Below are positions 45,001-57,600 of a stretch of DNA of 64,000 nt, piece after piece. The number at the start of each line of letters is the position of its first letter. Positions within the stretch are counted from its first letter, which is position 1. The stretch is from Ooceraea biroi (taxonomy: Eukaryota > Arthropoda > Insecta > Hymenoptera > Formicidae): NCBI RefSeq assembly GCF_003672135.1, contig NC_039508.1, positions 9,993,945 to 10,057,944 on the forward strand, given 5' to 3'. Below the pieces are notes generated by a model that made no database searches, had not been told where the DNA came from, and was given only the letters and a program-made list of their open reading frames with translations. Made by a program: the position numbers and the translations under genes.

Positions 45001-48000
45001 TTGATTTGACCAGTGGCTCGCGATACACTAATCTCGTAGGTAAATAAATTTTTCAACCGGAATGGTCGACGTATGTGTGCGATCGATTTCTGCATCTATG
45101 TTTGATGCGCATCGATGTGTCCGATATCATACGAAATGTCGCGAATGTCCAACAAAAGTTCCACGTGCGCAAATAAATCGCGATCAAAAACAAACTCGTT
45201 CCCGTACTCTTGGGAACGTGCAGCGCAGATTGCCTGCTGACACGTTCAGTTTGTCTGATGCATATGAACGCATCGCTGCACCGTAGTGGATTGCCACCTA
45301 GTGGTGTTACAACGAAGCGGTACACGCGCTAAATCGCATCTGGATCCGTCTTTCGTTTCACAAGAATGCACCGATGGACTGTGGCAGTCTCTCAATTTTT
45401 TTATTCCCAGTTCCATTTCAATTTCTCGCCTTGACATCGACGTGTAAAACGCGGTGCACGAGGACACACTTGTGACTCCATTTAGAAAAAAATATTCATC
45501 TTACGTGCGTAAGGAACGTTTCTGGAATAAGCTTTAATGGCAATCTTTCCTTCGTGGCGGTCGCTTTTTGCGCGACCGTGGATTACGCTAACTTTATAAA
45601 TCATCTGCGCTCGACGGCAGACCGCACAACGCACTAATTGAGCGAGTATCTTTATTAATAGACTATATCGCTGCTTGCATCTCTCGTTTATTTCTATTTC
45701 CACGTTATTTATAGCATTTCTATCTTTATAATTCTACAATTCTCCCAAGACGGAACCATCGTCAGCGGCGCTGGCCGATGGCAAACAAATCCAAAAAGAA
45801 ACGAAATAAACCGATTAATCGAGCAACGCCGACGAGAACCAACTTGTCTACGCGCAGCCTTGAGGCGAGCGCGTACGATAAAGTTGCTGCGAGACGAACG
45901 AGCCTAATAAAATTCATCGAGTCTCGTGACGATGCAGCTTTGCGGCCGGGCCGGCGCGTCGCGTTGTACCGGGTGCGTGAATAACGTTAATTTGCGGCTT
46001 CTGCACCGCACCTTCGACCGGTTTAGCAACTAAATCGCGAGACGCGCGAGCACGAAAGTGTGTCGACGATCGCGCGTCCGATAGATTCTGCGAGGGAGAT
46101 TTCACGGGTCGTTCTCCGCGTTCCACCGGGATGTTTTGTGATTAATTGAAAAATGCAAGGAGCGTTTCTTACCCCGGCGGAAGTTGAGAAGTCCGCCACG
46201 CGGAAACGCGAGCTCCTTCCGAGCAACTTTTCTCATTTCGCTTCTATAAAGAGCGACTCAAACTCGGATTTTACTTTTTCACGATGATACTGCTCTCGAA
46301 GAATCTTTTAGTGTATTCACGAAAGTGTACTGATCGCGAGGAAAACTTTGCTAATATCTTTCGATCGATCCGTGTGACGATATCGATTTCGTTTCCGTTC
46401 CGCATTAACGAGCCGAGACCACTCATTATTTCAGAGGGCCGATCGAGCCGTATCATCCACTTTATCCGCCTCTACGTACATTCTTATCCTTCTCTTTTTG
46501 TTTCTCTCCGTTTCTTCTCATCCTAACGGAGAATCGTCGCCATCGCTGATTGCACCTGCGGCTGGTAATAAGGAAACGAGCGGCTCGACAGCGTCGAACC
46601 GGCGGATCCGCGAAATTTACGAAACGTCGAGATAACGGCACGTAGATGAGTCGAGTGGAGTATATATGCGTATATATACGTACAACGAGAAGAAGAATGC
46701 GAGCTAGAAGTCGGGGTTAACAAGGGAGAGAGAAGCCGCCGGATACGGCGCGAAAATGGTTTAGCGTATTATTTATGCAAATGATATGCGCCGAGGAAGA
46801 GGCTGCGAACAGGCGACAGTAAGTTAGATAATTAATTGTAATGCGTTGTACTGCAGGAAGTGAACAGTGCACGCGAGTAAATAATTCTAGCTAGAACAGC
46901 TTCCACTTTTCCGAATATTCACGAAAACTCCTGCTATCTGCGATTTTCGCGAAGATTACTACCGCGATAATGCCCGGTTACGATTTTACGATCGCCTAAG
47001 GAACATAAGAGCAATTCGAGAGTTGCTTGGATTCGATCGCGGCTCCGTTTGGCGAACGCCCCGCGAGATTAAAGCGATTGCGCGAAATCTCACATCGGCG
47101 AGATGCAGATGTACCGGTTTATGGGACGCGTAAAAGCCACCGACGCGCGCGTGGTCCACCGATGGTGTACTGCTCGTAAAACATTGCATTCTCCATTCGT
47201 CGTCGGGCATTCGTCATGTTTTATTGGCACACACACCGTGTCCAGGGGCATTAATTACAAGAACGAAAACACTTTGGCGTTACTCGTTAATGAGCATCGG
47301 TAATGCTAAAATCCTCTCTTTGTCGTTATAAAGTACGTCGTTTCCGCAACGTCAAATCATTTTTGTGGAGTGTTATTTTTACCGGTAAGAATCATTTATC
47401 GTTGCATCGCAAGAAGCTTATTGACAGAATTTGCGAGTTATTTGCTAAGTTGATACGATACTTTAAGTATTTAAATTATCGCGACATTTTTTTGTTGCCC
47501 TGATGCGATTTATTTTATTTTTCATTTTTGCAATTTATTATTCAATGTCAAACGTACATTGTATACAGCACGTCAGCTTGTTTTGCATGCCACGATACAA
47601 CATGTCACACTGATCCTCTATTGCAAGGACGAAATCTCAATGCATTATGATCGTAAACAAAGATCTGCGTGGAAAATAAAACAATACCGATATTTTCCAT
47701 GCTTCGATAATGCGCTATACATACATAGGAGGGACTTTTGTAATCCGATGCGCGGTGTATAACAGTAATGATGGATGGCACATACGCAACTCATGATGCT
47801 AAATTTATCGTATGAAGGACACGAAGAAGAGAAACTATCTTCGCGATCGTATTATGCTTGTAGCTCCGAGAAGAGAGAGCCTGGTACAGCCGGCTCAAGT
47901 TTCTATTGTCTTACGGAGAGTACAAAGTATGATGTACTGTTACGTGATTCACACACCGACACAGACCGAAAGTGCAAATTTTCCATCCAGCTTCAGCTAC

Positions 48001-48152
48001 TTTCGGTTAACGCACCTCGCCGAGCTACTCCCGGCTTATCACTGTTTCACTTTCATAGCATCACTAAATTGAGAGATATACCGGATCGATTCTTTTGTTG
48101 CCGGTCCTTGGACTTTCGTGGACTTTCCGACCGTAACTCGGGTATTTTACAG

Positions 48153-48250
48153 GCGATCTGGCAAAGCGGCCATTTCCCCGTAAAGTCGATCACTTGGATA
48201 TCTCTCGTAGAAGCAACCTTTCCACGACGCTATCGCTCGGGCGTGCCTAA
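48153..48250 (+). CDS. Weak candidate coding fragment
   Basis: After a moderate acceptor (GGTATTTTACAG ending at 48152), the phase-1 frame reads GDLAKRPFPRKVDHLDISRR and about 11 more residues, then stops at TAA (48248-48250). The Ser/Arg/Leu composition is plausible for the main protein and the phase matches exon 9. No good donor precedes the stop. The best GT (about 48243) is a poor site, so this could only be a terminal exon without an obvious polyadenylation signal, or chance. Confidence 0.18.
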
Positions 48251-48260
48251 TGCCGTCGTG

Positions 48261-48282
48261 TTTCTTTATGTTTCAGGTAAGC
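48261..48282 (+). promoter_or_regulatory. Recursive splice (ratchet point)-like site
   Basis: TTTCTTTATGTTTCAG is followed directly by GTAAGC, so a good 3' splice site abuts a good 5' splice site at 48276/48277. This is the juxtaposition that defines ratchet points in long insect introns. It lies about 8.7 kb into the intron after exon 9. Confidence 0.5.
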
Positions 48283-48484
48283 ACAGGCCGATTATAAGAG
48301 AGAGACACACACAGAGGGACCGGGGGTTACGGTGGTAGCAAGTGAAACACTAAATCCGCCCCGTAAGTACGCGCCGCGTTTTAAGACTCATCCAATCACC
48401 ATAAAATAGTGTCCAAGGGCGCGAGTCGTTAGAGGGGATATACAATTTGCATTTTCATGGGGCGACGCGCGTACCTCCACGGTT

Positions 48485-48505
48485 AGTCCACCTTCAAGGT
48501 GGACT
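48485..48505. repeat. 21-nt near-perfect palindrome
   Basis: AGTCCACCTT and AAGGTGGACT flank a single central C. The arms are perfect over 10 bp. This could be a dimeric transcription-factor site or a short cruciform. Confidence 0.85.
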
Positions 48506-51500
48506 GCATTTCGAGTCTCGAGTGATGAAGATCACGAAAAATGTTAGTCGACCAGTGCAGGTGCAGGGTGAGCGAGCGAGCAGTGAACAGCGAAATAGGC
48601 GCGGGACGCGTTTATTTGGCGTCCTTTATAGCGCGAGAATTAATTAGAAACTCGCTACGGCGAGCGAATTCCGCGATCGAGATCGAGCCGCGAATATGAA
48701 ATCGCGGGAGTTATTTTTAGTAGAGCGAGTGGAGCAATCCGCCGTGCGTGTCTTTTCTAATCTGTTATCGATCACGCGGCGGTTAATTAAAGTTTAGTGC
48801 GCAAAAGTCGTCGCGCTTGATTCCAAGGAGGCGATTAAAACGCGAGGGTGATCGATTAATCCAATTAATGGGGCAGGCAACGAAAACGTATCGTCTCGAC
48901 CGGGGTGGTTTCATTAAAATTTTAATCGACCGAATTTATTCGCCGGATATCGGAATACCGTTATTGAAACGTGCGGCAATCGAATCAGATAACGTCTGAT
49001 TCCACGTGTTTATTTATGCATCACGATAATGATGTAAATAGTTCTGTATTACTAAATGTTTAGAATGAAACTCGTTGCAACGCCGTAAATTGAGATTTTA
49101 CGTAAAAAGGACGCTTCAACGACCACCATTATTATCCAACCGCGATGAAGTGGTTCCAACGAGAACGAACGGACTTTGATTAATGCAATTGTAATATTAT
49201 ATACGTTATTACTGCCGGGGCTTTACGTCACGTTCAATGATCATGTGTGCACGTGGAGTCGGCCAAAGAATTAGTCGATCAATCCTGAGATGCGATGATA
49301 GCGCCGCGCGCGTAGTACCTCTCGCACGGCCGTTACGAAGAAGAAATTAATAATTGCACTTAATCCAACGTGATTAATGCTGCATCGCCCCGACGTCTAC
49401 TACCACGGGCTTCCGCGCTCACGCGGCTTTTCTACCGCTCGTTTCAAGTAACAAATAAAGCCCGAGTGATTCACAGCTGTGCCGTGTACGCGCGACTAGC
49501 GCATGAGCGGAAATATAATAACTACATAGAACGGATGTTTATTTGTCCCCGCCCCGGTAAAAATTGTAATGCGCTTAATTAATTCTCTTATCTGATCGGT
49601 GCACGGGCGTAAGAGCGGTGGAACGTCACGAAAAATAGACCCGTGCGATATGGGAAGAGTGCGGCAGCGCGCGATTAATATATCCGACGTTACGTGCGCC
49701 GCGGCGATACGTACAATTTTACGTACTATTCGCCGGTAAAGTAAGCGTTTTATCGGACACGCGTACTCGCAAGATGCGAGAGATCTCGTTAAGCTTTTCG
49801 CTCGTATCACGGGAGGTTACGAGTGCGGGAAGGCAGATAGCTGGTGCATCGCGCGACCTTCCGCGGCGGCAATAAAAAAGTGCATTCTTTCGTTATCTGG
49901 CGCGTTACACTCGCGAAATTGCACGTCGAGCTCGCAATCGCGGTCGGCGCGTTTGGACGGCGAGACGTCACCGTTTTTTCAATTAAACGACTCAGCTGAT
50001 AGCCACCGACCGACTAACGTCGGCCGCGAAGATGCGGCTGTCCTGATAAAGCTTTTTATAGATCCGCTTCCCTCCGGTCGCAAAATCGAACGCAGGTATA
50101 CGCGGGGATAACAAGGCCGCGTATTTAGCGATTTTTATTGTGACGCGCCTGTATTAATAGAATGGGGAAGATATCACTACCCTCTTAACCGAAGTCGTAT
50201 CCGATCTTTTTTTAGAAAATCGCGTTTTGCCGTGGCGCGCCATCCGCACTTAACGGAGAGATACGGCTGTCGACTCTCTCCGTAAAGATTTCATCGGCGC
50301 GTTTAGTTTAAACGAAAAATTTACCTCGATCGAGATTCCTCGAGACCGATCGATTATTCTCACGAATGGAAGCAGAAACGACAGACGTTATTTTTCACTT
50401 GACAAAGCGACCTTTCTTAGAATTTTTCTCACAAATTTGTCAAAGAGATACCGTCCCCGGTGTATAATTTGGACAGGTCTTTTTTGTCCGTTGCTGGGAG
50501 AATAAAAGACGCACAAGACTGACCATCGCGATGCAATCCATTAATTCTTGAGATTTCGTCTCGTTGGCATGGTAAGTATGAAGAAGCACCCTAATTGCAG
50601 TACGGGACGAGTTATAGCGCGTTGAAACCAGGCGCGGACCCCGCCAATTGAGCCGGCTAGGCGCGAGAGTGCGTCGGCCACGGGATGAATAATTGTACTG
50701 GCATACTTAAGATTACAGATAAAGATATCTCTCAGAGCCTGCCCGTCGGTGGTGCATTTCGTAGCAGCCGTACGGATCATCCTACGGAATTGATGGGCTG
50801 CTATCAGCGCCGACTTTATGGCTGGAAATCGCAGCGGCTCGCGCGATGCTTGCAAACTACATTGGCGAAAGTGCACGAGTCATACAGATCGTTTCAAACG
50901 TATACCTCTCTCGCACGAGTCTCCTCGCGAGATAATCGTGAAATTTTCGACAATTGAATCCATATTCATGGTACGTACTCATTAAACATTCTATCTGTTG
51001 GAATACACTTTTACACTTATTGTTGGATTACACTTATTAGGTGAGGCACATATTTATTGGACCATGCGTTTTATTTTGAAAGGCGAATTACACAATCGCG
51101 CCCCGCGCCCGATATTTTTTACTTTACGAGAATGTATCGCAAACTAATGTCGTTATTCTACTGTTAACATGATTGACAAAGTAATTGTCGCGAAATGCAC
51201 CACTCGGCGGAGAGTTATCTTTATCTATAATGATGCACACATCCGCACGCACAATTATTCAGTCCGAGTTCCTCGCGCTCTGCTCCCTCTTGGGCCCATC
51301 TTGTTCCCTTTTCCTGCCTTTTACATACCCCGCTTCGCTCGGGAGACCACCGTCTCGAGGCTCACAGAAAGGATATGTAATCATAATTAGCGATGTTATT
51401 AGTGAGTCATGGGTTTGTTTTACCGGTTCGTTTTACCGAGGCTCGCCTCAGGAGGATTGCCAAGGATAACTGGCTGGCGGATCTTATGTGGATATGTATG

Positions 51501-51798
51501 GCCGCGTGAAAAATTCCGTCAAAGTCAATTAGGGATGTTTGTGGATCAAATTGACGATTCAATGGTGGAATAAATAATCATTAGAGAAATTTTAAAAACG
51601 GTCGTACGTGACACAATTAGATTGTTTTAGCTTTATTTTTCATGACTATACATTAATAATGATAAAAGTTGGAGATTTACAATGGTAGTTTTTATAAATT
51701 AATAATTTCGCTTTTATCGGAATGTTCGAAAGTTTTCGCACAGGTATGATACTCTGTAGGTTACGCGGAAGAAGATTCTCAAAAATTCGGGACAAGCT

Positions 51799-51837
51799 TG
51801 GTCAACCTGATCGATCGATCGATCGATCGGTTGACCA
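51799..51837. repeat. 39-nt palindrome around (GATC)5
   Basis: TGGTCAACC (51799-51807) and GGTTGACCA (51829-51837) are perfect inverted arms around one T and five tandem GATC units. The GATC run is itself self-complementary, so almost the whole 39 nt can pair. Confidence 0.85.
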
Positions 51838-52030
51838 CCAGGAACACGCGTTGTCGAAATGTTTACCATTCGTCGAGCGCTTAAAGCACTAACGCCGTAC
51901 ACGATGCGCGCACGCACAACCACCGCACATAAAATCATTATTATGGTGGCAATAAACCGTAAACGGACGCGCACTGCATTTCCATTCGCGCGGGTCGATG
52001 CGAGAGCGCCCGCAGATTCGCGCACGTACA

Positions 52031-52076
52031 ATGCACCCTCTCCCCTCTTTCTCTTTCTCCTTTCCTCCCTCTATCC
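52031..52076. repeat. Long pyrimidine tract
   Basis: About 45 bases consist almost entirely of C and T (blocks such as CCCTCTCCCCTCTTTCTC), downstream of CpG-rich sequence. No AG suitable as an acceptor follows at once. It could be triplex-forming or a nucleosome-excluding element. Confidence 0.6.
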
Positions 52077-52660
52077 GAAGGAGAATTCTTCCCTTTATTT
52101 CCTCCGCCTACCCGTTTTACCAACGATCCGTTCCTCCGGAGAAGTGCGTCCGGGATGACGCGAAGGACGAAGAATGATGAGGAGGAGAACGCTCCGCACG
52201 CGCGATCACCCGTCCACAGTCGGGTTATACTGCGCCATTAGTGCCTGTCCATGGGCTTTATGGAGCTGCTCCGACTTGCACGGGGCTGTCTTCCGGTGCC
52301 GAGATTCCCGACACACCGTTCAGCTCACGTTTTCAGAAAAAGTACGTTCCGGGAAAAGCTATCTCGCGCGTAAAAAAACTGCTCGTAGTTCGCGCCAACC
52401 ACCGACTCTCATAGTAGATTTCCATCAGCGACCAGGCAATTAAATTTCCGTGACGGCAGAAATAACGTTTCGGTATTTATCCATTGTTCAAATACAAGTT
52501 GAATAAGCTTCGGGGGTAAAGCCATGCCACATAGTAGAAAATGATTACGTTGCTATCGGCACAAACGTCAGTATTTGAAAAATATTATTTAATTTTTTGT
52601 GTAATATCTTTCTCCAGTCTTCCTTCTTCTCTCTTTCTCCTTTCCTGTCTCTCATATTAG

Positions 52661-52806
52661 GTTTTCGCTGCCGTAACTGTGATCCAACTTGTTGCTGTTG
52701 CAAAGATAACGCCATTATATCTGTACAATGTTTTAGCGATATAGAGTGCAACACGCGTGATATCTCCAACATCAAACTGCTTGTTGTTGCCGTCGTATTA
52801 GCATGA
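52661..52806 (+). CDS. Weak candidate alternative terminal exon, Cys-rich
   Basis: A very strong pyrimidine tract ends in CTCATATTAG (AG at 52659-52660). The phase-1 frame that follows encodes 49 residues: a Cys cluster (CRNCDPTCCCCKDN), then a hydrophobic end (IKLLVVAVVLA), then TGA at 52804-52806. The phase matches the exit of exon 9. Against it, the composition is unlike the rest of the protein and no AATAAA follows nearby. Confidence 0.17.
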
Positions 52807-54479
52807 CTGCGCTGTTCTTCTCAGTTACTGACATTCCCGTTTATGCAACAAGAAGTTTCTAACATAAATTTGATGTTATCATCGTCACATTACATTTCTA
52901 AGATTATGGAGCTTCTCGATTTCCGGCGTCTCGGTAAAGTGACTCGCGGAACAAAATTTATCGGTTTCGTAATGACTCTTACATATTCCATAATTATTAA
53001 GTGAAGTGCTGTTATTTTTTCCGACGCTTCTTTCAGGAAGATTGCTTATCACGCGATTGAAAATTATTTCTCAGAGCTATTCTTCGATATCCGGCAGATT
53101 TTTCACTTGACAAGATACCGTTATTTACGGATACTTGCAATTATTCAATCCTTCATGAATGATAACGAGAGAAACCCGTTTTCTATATAGAGATCGTATA
53201 TTAGAATACTGGAACGCGTGATAACGAACATGAGTAACAAGTCTTGAAATCCTTTTCGTGCTCGAAAAAGTTAATATTTTCAATTAATAACATGGCTAAC
53301 GAGCAGACGTTCAGGAGAAAACGCCGGACGAACGTGAAATATCAGAAGAATCACGAGATCATTGCCTCTTATTACAAGAGTAATCAATGATTTTCGAGTC
53401 GAATTCAGGTTTATTCTTCCGTTCACCTAGCGGTGAACAGCTACAATTCCACCTCAGGATAATTGTACCCTGCTGAGAACAATTTCTTCACGCGATTTTC
53501 CTGGCAGTGTAAAACGGTACTCGCGATTGAAAAATCTTGTACGCGTCCACATGTCTGGCATTACCATGCACAGTTTAGTTCATGCATGAGAGCTTACATA
53601 AATGGCGTGTAGATAATGATGTGTGCATAAGTTTTTCAATTAATTTGTTAATCGTCGACCAGCATTTGAATTTTCTATCAGGTATCAGATATGTCTCTGA
53701 AAACTAACGAGATCGATACTAAATTTGAACGCTAATTATATATATGTTAAATCGTATATTTTATTTAAAATATATTTCTTTGATCTCTCGATGCCTCCTT
53801 TTTGACATCCACGACTACCAATGAGGATTCACGAGAATCCATGAGAAGTAAAAAGTCGACATTCCGAATCGCTGCATTCATGCCTTGCGCTTTGCGTTCA
53901 GTTCTTTCCCTCCTCGTAGTCGTCGTCGCGAAAGAAATCTCGACTTCCCAGCTGAGTCGAGAGCGAGAGGCACGCACAATAAACGCGTTGTTCACCGCAT
54001 TCCGCGTGCACGCGGCGCGCGTAAAATACGCTCGCCGCAACTTATGCGATTCCGTCGTACGCGCGCACGTCGCAGACACGTTGCTCGATATTAATTGTAC
54101 CGTCGTACATAGATAATTGCGTCGAGCTACACGTAAAAGCTCCAGCAACGGCCGATTAACGATGTCGTCGTTGATACGCACCGTACGCACGTTATATCCT
54201 GGCCAATATAAAGGAGGCACATGTGCGAACCGGTACACACGCTCGTACCCACGATGATTCGTACACGTGTACGTACCGAGTGATGGCTTTGAGTCGATCG
54301 GGATAATTATCGGTTATACTTTGCGACCGCGATCATTATACATACCGATTATACCAATCATTGCACAAATGATTGAGATTTCTAAGATTTCTGTCATTTG
54401 CCACACCGCTCGATTCGATTCAGCTCCTACTTACGATCAGAAATCGCGATTCCCGAACACGCACCAGATCAAGCCCATC

Positions 54480-54640
54480 TCTACGCGTGTGCACGCGTGT
54501 TCGTGCTTCGGTGATACATCCGCGCGGACGCGCACACAATTATGCACACGCGGATTGAACGCAGGGACTCGTCGGAGAGCACGCAACACGCATGCACGTA
54601 TGCACACGCACGTACACGGGCCGAGAGAGTCAGGTTGCGG
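54480..54640. repeat. Second alternating purine-pyrimidine CG/CA-rich stretch
   Basis: Runs such as GTGTGCACGCGTGT, GCGCACACA, ATGCACACGCG and GCATGCACGTATGCACACGC make up much of the interval. It resembles the stretch near 3838-3990. Arg/His/Cys/Thr-rich open frames on both strands here are by-products of the repeat. Confidence 0.55.
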
Positions 54641-57600
54641 CTGCACGGATCAACGACTGCCGAGATACGTTACATGCGCCTGGCTTCTGCGTTCTCCGCC
54701 TCTCGGCCATACGAGACGAAGAAAAGGGCCGTAGAACGAGATCCGAAGGTCGAAAGTATCGAAAGAGAAATGGCCAGTCGGATCGGACCGAGTAGAGCCA
54801 TCGTAGTAGAAACGGCATTCGAAACAAAACCCATTAAGATCGCGGCCGTCGCTTAATTAAGGATACTTCAGTTGCACCGATGCAAATAATCCACGGTGGT
54901 TCCGCGCGTTTGATCTCGCATTCTCTCCTCTCCCGATTGGATGGACCAGCCAACTCACGCCGTAATTATTGCCACGGAAAAGCAGCTTGTGCGGTGCTTT
55001 GACACGTTTGAGGACTAACGCGTAAGCCGTGTCATTAGATGATGAAAAATCCCGGTTGCATCCCGCATCCCGACCGCACTTCCCATGCGTGCGTACGGAT
55101 GCAGTAGCAATCGTAGTCGAAGTGGCGTAGGCGCGTATAGGCGCAGGCAGGCAGGCAGGCCCGAAGAAGCGGAACGGAAGGATCGTGTAATCGTGGTGTA
55201 ATTCATGAGGGTAGGATTTTTGAGAAAAGAGGTCGAACAAATATTTCCACGTTCACACGCGTGCCCGAGCCACTCGCACGCCCTGACGCTCGCGGCGCGT
55301 CTCCGCGGGACATTATCGCGCGGGTGTGCGCGAGTCGTTTCTCTCTCGCGATTGAAACGTTCCTGGAAAGCGCGGATGAATAAGGTCGGAATAACAGCGC
55401 GGAACGAGACGTACGGTTGTGTCTAAATGGCGCCATTATCACGGCCCGTACGGATTGCTGGAGCCCGTGCGTGTGTAAATGGGATTACGGTATCTTTCTC
55501 TCCGGATGTGCGTTCGGCGCTCGCGCGCGGCATAATGCACGATCATATATTACCGAATGCAAAATAAACGACGCGGCCGCGAACGACGCTTTACACTTCG
55601 GCGTTGATAATTTAACACTTTGGCAGCTGCACCGCTCGCCAACCAGCCGCGACAGCGCTTTAATTGCGGATATTAGTTTGCGACGGATTGCGTCGTGGCC
55701 GCGAGAATCGTCGAGCTACGATAACTGTATAGACTTTGAATTTTTCTCTCGTTTTTTTCCCTTTTCATTTTTGTATATTAACCAACGCCGCTGTTGATTT
55801 ATCGCGTAAGGTGACGCGACCCAGGGAGAATGCGAGACATGCATTTGACATGCATCAATTTTCACGCGCAATTATGACTGATGAACGTGATGGCCGGTAT
55901 TTTACGTTCTTACGAAACTTATGCGGGAATCGGAATTTTATCATTTTTTTCCAGGAGGTTTTCATACATTTTTTCATTCATATGAAGGAAGAGACTTTGC
56001 GTGATAATGTGCGCACATGATGTTTAGAGAAAGTGTTGATAGTTTACGGGAAATTTTCCCTTTTACGACAATATTATTAATAAAATTTCTAATTTTACGG
56101 CGGATTTCTCATGTGCATCTTCGTGTATGTGATTTTATTTGTATCCAATGTCGTAAAATTTAATTACTGGCTAAACCGAAACATCTGCGCGTAACGCGGG
56201 ATTGCCGCGAATATTATCACACCTTTCAAAAGTTTCACCAGTGTGAGTAATCGATGTCAATTATCCGCTAGAAATTCAACAAGTCATGTATATTCAACAG
56301 TTTTCTTCTTCTTGTTTATTATATGAAATAAGATGCGAGCTGTATCAAGTAACTTTCGAAAGCTTTCGAGTAAGGAAAACATGCTGAGGAATAATCTCCG
56401 CATAAAGGGCGTAAAATGAACTTTTCGATTTACATCAACTTGCAGTACTAATTGCGTTTTACGGGCGATATTCCAAGGATTGCTTAATATCCGTGCAATA
56501 TTAATAATCGCGAGGTTCACTTTCGCAAGGCACTACGAGCAATAAATAATTTTGCTCATCCAATCGGAAGCTCCGTAAGCATGAAAGGGATATTCCCGCG
56601 CTGATGCAGGTCGGACAATCGAATCGCTGAGTCATGTCGTTTCGGTGATCGACACGCGGTGCGGTGCTCTATCGTGCGAGCTAATTAAAAAGCAAATTAA
56701 TTCCAGCCTCCCCTGAAGGAAATCTATTTTGTATAACGAGTTCTCTGTACCCGCCGTAATAACGTGCCGCGTCCCGAAGCTTTCAGCCTGTCGGATCACC
56801 CGGCGTATTCCGCGTGGCGGTGAAACGCCGTAGAAATGCATTCCGGACGCGGGTAATTCGAATACTCGCGGCAACCCGTTCATTCCCAGTACATGATGGA
56901 TGATCGCAAGAAATATTTTTCCTCCATCGACATTATGTTATTAGCATATCGTAAACTCCAGGAGCCGACCCGTTAATATCGATTCCGGAGAAGCGGCTGT
57001 TACTTCGCAAAATCCTTCTCAATGGGATTCATGACTAATCGTTGGTACGTAAGATTCTCATCCGGCCATTTTCATAAACATTAGTTTCAGTTAATTGAGA
57101 TGTAACTAATGCCCCGTCTCGGTTTAGAGGTAGAATTAGACAAGCCGGGAAATCCTGTCCCCTTGCCGAGATAGAATTGGAAAACGAATGAACAATTAGT
57201 TAAATCTCTTAACTAATTTCAACTAATGTCTACGAGAACGTGGCTTGCAATTAATTAAGGATTTTACTCTGGGATTTTGCGAGATGGTAGCCGCTCCCCT
57301 GCGATTAATTTTCCCCACTCGCTGCTCAATAACAACTTCCTGCACAGCTGCAACGTTCCACTTAGTGTAATGCGCGTGTCTCCACGTCGGTGCGGTTTAA
57401 AGTTTCTCCGGCGCTATAGCGGGACGAAAATCGACGGACGAACTCGATTAACGGAAAGGCGAGCTGCGCGGCATTTCGCCCGCCTTCGCCGGTCATTAGG
57501 ATCATCCAGCACGACAACGTAATTTCGTAATTGGGTCTCCCGTTAATTATCCGCGGTCGTGAGCAGTTTTCAATCGACGGCATGGTCCCGCAGGCCCGTA

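Noticed and set aside
47775..48338. 187-codon open frame on + strand
   Set aside because: It has no promoter, no paired splice sites and mixed composition, and no family was recognised. The frame runs across the ratchet-like splice site, so it is probably chance in CpG-rich DNA.
53765..54238. 157-codon open frame on - strand
   Set aside because: It lies over CpG-rich sequence with overlapping open frames on the + strand. The Arg/Thr/Ala-rich product has no domain or gene context.
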